A stretch of 64,000 nt of DNA from Deltaproteobacteria bacterium (GTDB taxonomy: Bacteria > Desulfobacterota > Desulfarculia > Adiutricales > Adiutricaceae): NCBI GenBank assembly GCA_031273455.1, contig JAISRZ010000083.1:28614-92613 (forward strand), read 5' to 3'. Below, piece by piece: positions 1 to 8,680 of the stretch. The notes beneath the pieces were generated by a model. That model did no database searches and was not told the origin of the DNA. It saw only the letters and a list, made by a program, of their open reading frames with translations. Numbering within the stretch: position 1 is the first letter of the stretch; each line of letters opens with the position of its first letter. Both the position numbers and the translations under genes were made by a program.

Positions 1-17
1 GATTATGGAGTGAAATT

Positions 18-986
18 ATGAAATCCGCCAGTGAATTTGATGGTATGTTGGAAAAGGCGAATCAGAATGATCCTAAAGCTCAGTACGCGGTCGCTAAGGC
101 TTACTTAGACGGGCGAGTCGTGGCTAAAAACTACCAGTTAGGTCTGGAATGGTGCGAGAAAGCCGCTCAGAATAATCACGCTTACGCCCAGTTTCATCTT
201 GGCCATTTGAAAACGCGCGAAGCCACTCAAACGCTCAGCGGCTTAATACCGCCATTCGCTAACAGTTTTGGCGTGGACCTGAATCCAGTTGGCGTCTCAC
301 CAATATTCGTCAGAATTCCGAACGCCGCGCTTTCGGTTAATAACGCCCAGAACTTTCAAAAAGTGGTTGAGGCTTATCAAAAGGCCCAGCGAACCCCCGC
401 TTATCAAGACGCCCGAAACCAATTGTTGGTCGGGCTCGACTGGCTCGAAAAAGCCGCCGCTCAAGGCCAAATGGAGGCTCAATATGAGCTGGCCGAGCTA
501 TACCAAACCGGTGGGCCTTTCCCTCATGACCTAAAAAAGTCGGTCATGTTCGCTGAGATGGCCTCCGATAAGGGGCATAGCGGGGCTACCGCGATGCTCT
601 CGAACATGAACCAGCGGGGGATCGATGGCGTTCTGAAGGCCAATAGGGCTAAATCCCTGGAACTTTTAAAAAAGGCTTCCCGGCTAGGTGACCTACCCTC
701 GCAAAATTTACTCGCCCTAAAGCTTATCTATGGCGAGGACGTGGAACGCCAAGACCAACCCGGGGCTCTCCAGTTGTTGGAAAAAGCCGCCAACGCCGGG
801 TATTCAAAATCTCTCTACAACCTGGCCATTTGTCACTATTGTGGGGTTGGGGCGAAGAAGGACCCGGAAAAAGCCATTCAGCTACTCCAGACAATCGTTG
901 ATCAGGCTGAATTAGTGGTTAATACCCTGAATAAGATGCTCGCCGGGTCTAAAGAAATATCTATATACGGTGGTTTAGTTTACTAA
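18..986 (+). CDS. Sel1-like (TPR-like) repeat protein
   Basis: 322 aa ORF with repeated A.Y.LA..Y..G.GV..D...A...L.KAA..G units typical of Sel1 repeats. Confidence 0.8.
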   Translation: MKSASEFDGMLEKANQNDPKAQYAVAKAYLDGRVVAKNYQLGLEWCEKAAQNNHAYAQFHLGHLKTREATQTLSGLIPPFANSFGVDLNPVGVSPIFVRIPNAALSVNNAQNFQKVVEAYQKAQRTPAYQDARNQLLVGLDWLEKAAAQGQMEAQYELAELYQTGGPFPHDLKKSVMFAEMASDKGHSGATAMLSNMNQRGIDGVLKANRAKSLELLKKASRLGDLPSQNLLALKLIYGEDVERQDQPGALQLLEKAANAGYSKSLYNLAICHYCGVGAKKDPEKAIQLLQTIVDQAELVVNTLNKMLAGSKEISIYGGLVY

Positions 987-1489
987 TAATATACGCTAAA
1001 TATTTATATGCTATAATCAAATTCATGAATAATATATATCATAATAGACACTAGTTAAAGACATATTTATTATAATATGCATACTAATTGTTTAAAATAG
1101 TTATAGCCTAAAATATTTATTTACCAACTCGTTCTGACCGCCTGGCCGCCTAATAAGATAAGGTTTACCGGATGGTCTGATTTTTTAAGACCCCAGCCAT
1201 TAAGGCTGGTGAAGCTTAAAATTTGGACTAAGACATAGGCCGACCAAAGAATTTGGCTCTATATCTTGGATGATGCCGGAGGAGGTCTGTATGGCGGTCT
1301 TGAGAAATGGATGAAGGATGGGGTGTCAAAAAGTTAGAAGCACCTTTAGAGGAAGATCTGGCATAAAGTCAAGAGATACGGCGGCTTTAGGTCAATTAAT
1401 CCTAGAAACACCCGTGAACGGATACAGTCATCTCAAGTGGAAAAATTATGGTGAAATAATTATCAGATTACACATTTTAGACATGAAAA

Positions 1490-1768
1490 TTATTTTTTTA
1501 AATTAATTATTTTACTCCATTGTAAGTCACGAACTAAAAATAAAATATCTTGACTTAATTTATTATAATCAACTTCATATTCTTTATAAAGTATGTCAAT
1601 TATATTTTTTATTGTTAAAAACCCATTTGAAAGGTTATAAAACTCTTTTGCTACTTGGTTTAAATACCTTATCTCCAAATCAATTGACATTGTAACTAAG
1701 AAATCACCTTCGTTTCTTGTTTTTAATGCTATAGAATATGGTTTTAATGATAATAACTTAGTAAACAT
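1490..1768 (-). CDS. PqqD-like (RiPP recognition element) protein
   Basis: 92 aa; '...IRYLNQVAKEFYNLSNGFLTIKNIIDILYKEYEVDYNKLSQDILFLVRDLQWSKII' matches the PqqD pattern (LN..a..i..l..g..t...i...l...y.vd...l..Dv..fl..L...g). Confidence 0.75.
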   Translation of the reverse strand: MFTKLLSLKPYSIALKTRNEGDFLVTMSIDLEIRYLNQVAKEFYNLSNGFLTIKNIIDILYKEYEVDYNKLSQDILFLVRDLQWSKIINLKK

Positions 1769-1771
1769 TAA

Positions 1772-2050
1772 CTATATCTCATCAACTAAAACCGGTAACA
1801 GATTTTTTAAAGGTATTGTTTGTAAACTTGATCCTCTTTTTGATTGAGTTGTTGCAGATTGAGCTGCTAAAGCACCAGCAGCTGCACCAGCGGCTAAGGA
1901 AGCGAGAACAGCTTCAGTCGCCAATGCAGCACCCACAGCAGAACCCACAGCAGAACCCGCAGCAGCAACTGCAGCACCAATTGCCGCTAATGGTATAATT
2001 CCATCAGAATTAATAGCACCTATAGAAGGTGAAATATATATTTTTTTCAT
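1772..2050 (-). CDS. Putative RiPP precursor peptide B, A/G/V-rich core
   Basis: Starts MKKIYISPSIGAINSDGIIPLAAIGAAVAAAG...; small, lies between radical SAM/precursor A and PqqD-like gene; internal ATG at 2050 preferred over 2071. Confidence 0.6.
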   Translation of the reverse strand: MKKIYISPSIGAINSDGIIPLAAIGAAVAAAGSAVGSAVGAALATEAVLASLAAGAAAGALAAQSATTQSKRGSSLQTIPLKNLLPVLVDEI

Positions 2051-2092
2051 TTGTTGCCTACCTGTTAGCAATAATTTCTTACGTCTTAAGTA

Positions 2093-2329
2093 TTATTTTC
2101 TATCTATTGGTAATAATTTCTTATGTCTTAAGTCACTAAAGTCCTCGTTAATACTGTTTATGAGTTTAGTTGCTCCAGACATCGCTAAACCACCAACCGC
2201 AAAACCAACCGCAGTAGCTACTACTGGAGCCAAAGGAACTAAAGGTTCGTTTGTTGACCCAACTTTCCCAAAATGGACACAAGCAACTTTAGGACATATA
2301 TATGTTTTTTTATCCATATTGAATACCAT
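2093..2329 (-). CDS. Putative RiPP precursor peptide A
   Basis: M(VFNM)DKKTYICPKVACVHFGKVG...AVGFAVGGLA...; start overlaps radical SAM stop (TAATG); N-terminus resembles precursor B. Confidence 0.6.
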   Translation of the reverse strand: MVFNMDKKTYICPKVACVHFGKVGSTNEPLVPLAPVVATAVGFAVGGLAMSGATKLINSINEDFSDLRHKKLLPIDRK

Positions 2330-3357
2330 TAAAGTTCTATATCTTTATCAACGTGATTTATAACAGATAATTTATTTTTATTTAAATTATTAATTTCAAA
2401 TAAATAATCAATAACTTTTTTGTTAGTCCAAACATTTTTAAATTTTTGGTTCCATAATTTATAAAAATCATCTTTTAAAATGTTACCAGCTATAATAGGA
2501 GCAACACAATCTAATCTAATATCACCATTAGGCCTTATTATAGCAACTGAATTTGGCGTTATACTACTTTTATTTAGTTGATAAATATCTGTTGCTCCAA
2601 TTTGAATTATTAGTTTATTAAAATATTTTTTTATTAATGAATTTATCTTTTTTAACATTAATTCAGATTCTTGCTCTGTTAAAAATAAATTATTATTTAG
2701 TGCTGCTCTTCCACTTGGCATTATTTTACCAAATATGATGGAAGAAGCTCCCAACAGATAGGACATTTCAGCCATTTTTTCGATGGAATCTAAATTTTCT
2801 CGAGTTACGCAATTCGCAATAGTAACCGGAAGACCAGCATTAGAAAGTAATAAAACTGCTTCAACAGCTCTATCAAAACTACCTTTTACCCCTCTTAAAT
2901 TATCATGTAACTCTGCTGTTGCTCCGTCAATTGATACCTGAACTCTATAAAATCTGTACTTCATCAAATTTTGTGCTATATTTTGAGTTACGAGCATACC
3001 ATTGGTGATTAAAATGAATCCAGTTCCATCATTATGCAAAATATCCATTATTTCAAATAATTTGTTTCCTAACAATAATGGTTCTCCGCCTGAGAGAATA
3101 CATTGAAATATACCACCTCTATCAACTAAGTAACGAGAAAAATCAATCCAATGTTGTGGTGTCATTGAAGTTATTTTATCATTATCTCCTGAACGATTAT
3201 AGCAATGTTTGCATTTAAGGTTGCAGGAAGCAGTCAATTCAAATTGAAGACCTATGGGGAAAGTAAATTCAACGGGAAACTGATTTTCCTTTATTAACTT
3301 ATTTATAAAAGCCTTTTCAAATTTTATTGCTTTTTTTTCATCTTCTGTTATGTTCAT
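2329..3357 (-). CDS. Radical SAM peptide maturase with degenerate SPASM-like C-terminus
   Basis: CNLKCKHC (CxxxCxxC) motif, 'LSGGEPLL', C-terminal 'IRPNGDIRLDCVAPIIAGNILKDDFYKLW'. Confidence 0.9.
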   Translation of the reverse strand: MNITEDEKKAIKFEKAFINKLIKENQFPVEFTFPIGLQFELTASCNLKCKHCYNRSGDNDKITSMTPQHWIDFSRYLVDRGGIFQCILSGGEPLLLGNKLFEIMDILHNDGTGFILITNGMLVTQNIAQNLMKYRFYRVQVSIDGATAELHDNLRGVKGSFDRAVEAVLLLSNAGLPVTIANCVTRENLDSIEKMAEMSYLLGASSIIFGKIMPSGRAALNNNLFLTEQESELMLKKINSLIKKYFNKLIIQIGATDIYQLNKSSITPNSVAIIRPNGDIRLDCVAPIIAGNILKDDFYKLWNQKFKNVWTNKKVIDYLFEINNLNKNKLSVINHVDKDIEL

Positions 3358-3712
3358 TAATATAATTTAACCTGTATTTATAAATTAAATTCTTTATTTC
3401 AATTACTTTATCGTTTAAAAAAGGTAAAGGAGTATAGTGCAATATATTATTTTGATATATTTTTATTAATTGAAGGCAGTAGTTTAAATTAATTAAAATA
3501 AAATTTGTTTCATTCAATCCGGAAATATAAAACGTTTTGTCACTATTACATATAAGTGGTCTTTTATTGTATATAGAGCATAAATTGTTTGATAAATATG
3601 CGCAAGTGCCATTAAAATTTTCTAAATTTAATTTAAAGTTTACTTTATCCAGCATTCTGCAACATACACTACACTTTACACAAGGAAAATTTATAGTTTT
3701 ATTGGCAAGCAT
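3338..3712 (-). CDS. YkgJ-family cysteine-cluster protein
   Basis: 'FPCVKCSVCCRMLDK...GTCAYLSNNLCSIYNKRPLICNS' matches CxxCxxCC...C...CsIY..RP..C; overlaps the radical SAM start by 20 nt. Confidence 0.85.
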   Translation of the reverse strand: MLANKTINFPCVKCSVCCRMLDKVNFKLNLENFNGTCAYLSNNLCSIYNKRPLICNSDKTFYISGLNETNFILINLNYCLQLIKIYQNNILHYTPLPFLNDKVIEIKNLIYKYRLNYINEHNRR

Positions 3713-3764
3713 CTAAATACGTTCCTTTACATTAAATTGCTTTACTGAACCTCAAACTATTTTA

Positions 3765-4040
3765 TTAACTTTTAACAGTAGTGTATATTTTTTTTAGATT
3801 GTTAAAATAAATAGTACATTTGATCATATGGTCAAGAGTGCATGTTACTCTCAATCCAGAAGTCATCTTGGTATTTGATATAAAATTCGCAACTGTCTCA
3901 AAATCTGTTAAGGGTTGACATTTCCAGTTTATCGAGATAAAAGCAAATAGCCTATGTTCGACTTTATTCCTTACTAGTGCCAAGCGGTAGATGCGAGACA
4001 TGAAGATGGATCACTCGCGTAAAAATTCTCACTAACTGTA
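3765..4040 (-). pseudogene. Remnant of ISAzo13-type transposase C-terminus, frameshifted
   Basis: 'RNKVEHRLFAFISINWKCQPLTDFETVANFISNTKMTSGLRVTCTLD'; upstream in another frame 'IHLHVSHLPLGTSK', expected to precede it in the intact family. Confidence 0.7.
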
Positions 4041-4756
4041 GCTACGATTGTTGATCAGATTTTTAACTTCAAAAAATTTTACTACTCATAATTTTATTTG
4101 TCAATAGGGAAATCAGCAATTCTAATTTTGGAATCAAATTTTTTATTTATCCCGGTTCCTAATGAGACATGACCTTAACCCCATTGGCTCATTCCCCGGG
4201 CAAAGGCTATAGCTGGAAAGCGATTCGCGATTTTATTAAAAACTCGTCCCAAGATAAGTCGTGGGCCCCCCTTGGCTGGTCAAGAAACCGGCCAAGTGGG
4301 GCTTAAAGGTAAATGGTTTTTTATCAGTCTTTAAACCCGTGTCCTTCATCCGCTCGGCGTAGCTGAGATTAGAGATTTTAATCCCCTATTGGATGGTTAA
4401 GTGAAACTTAGCCTTTAGACCCTTTCGTTAGCCGCGTTGATTAAGCTAAAGGCGTGCCCGCCAAAGCCGGGCCTTTAGCCGATAGGTGTGGACCAAAAGC
4501 CCCGAATCCCTCTTAGCTGAGCGGAGGTTGGTTTTAGGGCTGTTGGGGGTCGTTATCGCCAATTTATAAATCCTGGCTCTCTCTAAAGATCTAAGGATCT
4601 AAGGATTTTTTTCTTGACACCGGGGACCGAGGCTAGTAATATTCTTAGGTTATTTTTCGGTCGGCTTTAGATCGTCGAAATAATAAACACGTTTAAAATT
4701 TAATTTTGGAACTCAATATTTAATTTTATTGATTTTCCTCTCTTAATTCCCATCCT

Positions 4757-4842
4757 GCCCGGATGGCGGAAATGGTAGACGCACGGGACTTAAAATCCCG
4801 CGAATTTTATTCGTGCCGGTTCGACCCCGGCTCCGGGCACCA
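4757..4842 (+). tRNA. tRNA-Leu (TAA)
   Basis: GCCCGGA/TCCGGGC acceptor pairing, GGTTCGACCCC T-arm, anticodon loop CTTAAAA, encoded CCA. Confidence 0.95.
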
Positions 4843-5060
4843 CCCTTCCTATCTAGACTCGTCTTGTTTTTATAAAATCATTGATAATTAAACTGACAAA
4901 CTTTAATATTAAAGATTGTTTTAGTTTATTTTTTATCTTTTAACAGTAATACCGTCCTAGTTAATTCGTTCTTTTCCGACTCTTCTCTTTCTAGCTCTAA
5001 TAGTTTCCAGGCTTGGCCCCAGCTCAATTCTCCATTCCCTTATCCTAAGTTAATATTGGG

Positions 5061-5093
5061 CCCAAAAAGGGGGCCAACGGCCCCCTTTTTGGG
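5061..5093 (-). terminator. Rho-independent-type hairpin after mscS-like gene
   Basis: cccaaaaaggggg/cccccttttggg-type inverted repeat just 3' of the minus-strand CDS. Confidence 0.6.
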
Positions 5094-5132
5094 ATTATCA
5101 ACTAGGGTCAGAACTGGCTTACTTGGCCAAGT

Positions 5133-7631
5133 CTATTTAGCCAAATCCGGGATCGGTTTGGGGGTCAGTAAAGTCACTTCCAAGCAGGGGTTATACAAGG
5201 TGATCCCCAGCTCTTGGAACCGCCTTTCAATGGCTTGGCGAATGGCTGATAGAGTGGAAAGCCCAAAATCCACGTCCACAATGGTCACGAGTAAGGTGAA
5301 GATCAAAGAGTTATCCCCAAACTCGCTTAAAAAGGCGGCGGGCGGATCGGCGGCCATTACCTTCTCGTGGGCTAAGGCGATTTCTTTCATGGCGGTTAAG
5401 GCTAAGGCGATATCCACGCCATAGACCGTCTGGACAATAAGCTTCCGTCTAACTTGGCGATGGTTGCGGGTCCAGTTGGTGAACTGACCGGACATGATAT
5501 TGGAGTTGGGCACATAGACCACCGCCTTTTCCGCGGTCTCCAGTTCGGTGGACCTAATGTTGACCGATTTAACGGTCCCTAAGACCCCATTAACCTCCAC
5601 TAGATCGCCCACCATAATCGTCCGGCCAAACATCAAAATTAAACCGCTAACCAAGTTCCCAAAGATGGCTTGGAGACCTAAGCCCACGCCCACGGACAGA
5701 CCGCCGGCCACCACGGCCAAACTAGTGAAGTTCACGCCTAAAAGGCCCAAAGCGATAATGGCGTAGATAACCCAGATAAGATAGGTCACTAAGACCTTTA
5801 AAGGCGGGATAACGCCTTTTTCTAGGCCCGTGAAGGTCCGGGGGAGCTCTTCTAAGGTCGTCTGCCCAAAGGCCACTAAAGACCTAAATAAGAAGAACAA
5901 AAAGACGATTAATAAGATCCGGGAAAACTCAAAAGAGGCGTCGCCAATGGTGTAGCCTTGCTTTAAAAAGTTGAGTAAGAGGTACTCGAGCCCTGGGGTG
6001 GACCAGAGCCAAGGGACCGCCGCCACTAAAGAAAGGACAAAGGCCAAAGGGATGGCTAAAGACCGGGAGATGGCCCGCTTAATGGGGCTTTCCTTTTCGT
6101 CAAAATAAAAGTCGCTTAAGGTCGCGCCTAAAGAAATTAAGGCCGCGGCTAGGATCATGATGTTCACTAGGGTGAATAGGAGCATAAAAAGTAAGATGGC
6201 TAGCCTGGGGTACCCTAAGATAGTGGTGAGGAGTGAGCCGATAGCGAAGTAGACGGCCGAGCTATAGGAAAGGGTCTCCATAAAAGTCAGTTTCTCCCCG
6301 GTGGGGGCGACCTTACTCCGTTTCCGCCAGATGAGAAAAAGAATTAAGACCATAAGCCAGCCCACGGTCATGGGCCCAGCTGGGCAGTCTAAAAAAAGAA
6401 AGACCACCCCTAGGCCGGCTGGGGGAAAGAACCTAGCTAAGGGCGAACTGTGCCCTTCTAGCTTAGGTAAAGCCGCCACCCTTAACCGCCAGCTTAAGGA
6501 GGCGAGACCCCATAAAAGGATCAAAACGCCCGGGAGCTTTAAGGCTAAGTAGCTTCCGCCTAAGGAGTTCCGCGAGCCAATGAGTAAAGACAAGCCCACG
6601 ATGAGCCACAGCCAGCTCCCTTGGATAATCTTGGCTATCCCCTCTTTCCAGGCTAATTTGGAGCCCTTAAAGGCCCTTCTAATGAGTTCCCCCAGTAAGG
6701 CCGTCACCCCTAAGGCCACTAAAAAGCGGACTAAAGCCCCTAGCCAGTTGGCGGCGGTCTGGGGCCAGATAAATAAGGTCATGGAGGCGAGGGATTTGGC
6801 CCAGCTAAAGATCTGATCCACGCTGGAGGTTAGACCGCCTAAGACCTGACCGCCCGAGGCGGCCGAGGTTAAGTAATAGTTACGCCAGGTGGTGGGGATA
6901 TCCTTTTCAATGCTGGCGATGGCGGAGTCCAGGTTTTTCAGTAAGATCCGCCCAGGGCCTAAGACCGACTCTAACCTTTGGTCAGCCCGGGTCAAAAGCT
7001 CCTCGGCCATTTCCAAGCTTTTTTTGGGGAGAGCGCTACTTTTATCGTCAAAGACCAAACCTTCCATATCCTTTTTTAAAGAGGCGATCTCCTCTTTTCT
7101 TTGGGTTAAAAGGTTCTTCTGGATCTCCGCGGACTCCAGCTCATGGCCAATGATGACCCTAAGCCCTTGCATTTGCCGTAAAAGGTCCTCTTGCTGGGCG
7201 GGATAAGCCCGGGATATCTGAAACAGTCGCATGAGCCGGGTTAGCTCCAGGTTGGCGGAGGCCAGACGATCGCTTAAAGTGTGGGCCCCAATGATGGCGT
7301 CCACGGAATTGGAGATCTCCACCACCATCTGGTAAACCCCGGAAGCCCGGGATTCCCAGATCTGCCGTAAAAAGTCGTCATTGACCGGGGTCTTTAAGAT
7401 CTCCGGGTCAATCGCAACCGTTGGGGCCTCCGGGCTAGCCGCCTCGCTAGCGGCGGGATCGGCTTCCGGGGGGGCAACGTTAGTTTCGTTGGTATTGTCC
7501 GGGATCTGGCCAGTTGTCTGGTTAGCGGCCGCGGGCTGGGGCTCTTCGGCCCTAAGAGGCGGGTTTACGGCTAGAAAGAAGAAAAGGGCTAATAGGCTCA
7601 ACAAGGCCAAAAGGGCTCTCGGCTGACTCAC
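5133..7631 (-). CDS. MscS-family mechanosensitive channel, large form with N-terminal coiled region
   Basis: 'GGLSVGVGLGLQAIFGNLVSGLILMFGRTIMVGDLVEVNGVLGTVKSVNIRSTEL..VYVPNSNIMSGQFTNWT' MscS core; signal peptide; multiple TM segments. Confidence 0.93.
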   Translation of the reverse strand: MSQPRALLALLSLLALFFFLAVNPPLRAEEPQPAAANQTTGQIPDNTNETNVAPPEADPAASEAASPEAPTVAIDPEILKTPVNDDFLRQIWESRASGVYQMVVEISNSVDAIIGAHTLSDRLASANLELTRLMRLFQISRAYPAQQEDLLRQMQGLRVIIGHELESAEIQKNLLTQRKEEIASLKKDMEGLVFDDKSSALPKKSLEMAEELLTRADQRLESVLGPGRILLKNLDSAIASIEKDIPTTWRNYYLTSAASGGQVLGGLTSSVDQIFSWAKSLASMTLFIWPQTAANWLGALVRFLVALGVTALLGELIRRAFKGSKLAWKEGIAKIIQGSWLWLIVGLSLLIGSRNSLGGSYLALKLPGVLILLWGLASLSWRLRVAALPKLEGHSSPLARFFPPAGLGVVFLFLDCPAGPMTVGWLMVLILFLIWRKRSKVAPTGEKLTFMETLSYSSAVYFAIGSLLTTILGYPRLAILLFMLLFTLVNIMILAAALISLGATLSDFYFDEKESPIKRAISRSLAIPLAFVLSLVAAVPWLWSTPGLEYLLLNFLKQGYTIGDASFEFSRILLIVFLFFLFRSLVAFGQTTLEELPRTFTGLEKGVIPPLKVLVTYLIWVIYAIIALGLLGVNFTSLAVVAGGLSVGVGLGLQAIFGNLVSGLILMFGRTIMVGDLVEVNGVLGTVKSVNIRSTELETAEKAVVYVPNSNIMSGQFTNWTRNHRQVRRKLIVQTVYGVDIALALTAMKEIALAHEKVMAADPPAAFLSEFGDNSLIFTLLVTIVDVDFGLSTLSAIRQAIERRFQELGITLYNPCLEVTLLTPKPIPDLAK

Positions 7632-8680
7632 AACGCCATACCTCCGGGCTCAAAGTGGATAATAAAGCTAAAAACTAGAAACTTTGGCGGTAAAATTATA
7701 GAAAAACTGTTAATAAGGTTAGATTACCCTTAAGACTGCGGCTTAAAGCTAACGGTCGCGAGTTTCGCCGGGCTTCAAGGGCCGGAATAAAATGTCTTGA
7801 GCCCGGTTAGGGTCTTAACCCCCTTAACGAACGGTGGGGAAGAGTATACCATTATTTTGGTTGTGGCGTTGGCTTAAGGCGGTTATATTTAGTCTAAGAC
7901 GCGCTTATACGCTTATGTTCCAATAAATTATTAAACTTTAGGCGATATTAGTTCTGAATAATTGATTGACTAGAGGCTCTAGCGACCGTCCAAAAAAAGC
8001 GGCCATCCGCCGCTATTAGCGACCATGGACCCTAAACCTTAAAGTCAGACCCCCTTTTTCGCGAGCTTTGCGCCTAACTCGGGCTTAAACTTGCGGCTTA
8101 AAGCCATCTCGCCGAAAAAGGGTTAGTTATTTTTTTTAATGGAAACTTTTTGATCGTGGTACAATGAAAAAAGCGGCCAGGTCTGGTTGGCCGGCGGGAA
8201 TTTGGTTTTTTCGGCCAGTTTTCGGTCGCCATCCACCAGCCATTCCACCTCATTTCTCAGTTATTTTCGCCTCAATTCACGGTTAGTTAATATTTTTAAG
8301 GCTAATATTAAAAAAGCGCGTAAAACATTTAATTATAATATGACTTTTAATCTTATTTAAAGATTAATCAATCCATACTAACAGTCATGCATAATTTGTC
8401 TTAGCCGCGCTAGGCGCCCTTAAGCTCGTCTATTTCATGGCGCGCGACCGTTCTCTTCCCTAGCTCTGACCCAGCGATTTTTGGCTTTATTATAATTTTA
8501 TTCGTGTTTTTTTTATTGTTTCGCGTTTAATAAACCGCGTATATCATAGAATTCTAATAAAAACATAGTATTTAAATAATAAATAGCTGAAATATTAAAT
8601 ATAAAATAAGATATATAAAATAATTAAGGCGTCAGCCAGCTGGTCGCTCGTTTATTGGGGGCTAAGGAGAAAACCTAATA

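Noticed and set aside
1141-1506. Possible IS3-type orfA remnant or the ORF 1318..1506
   Set aside because: Only vague similarity after several assumed frameshifts; not supportable from sequence alone
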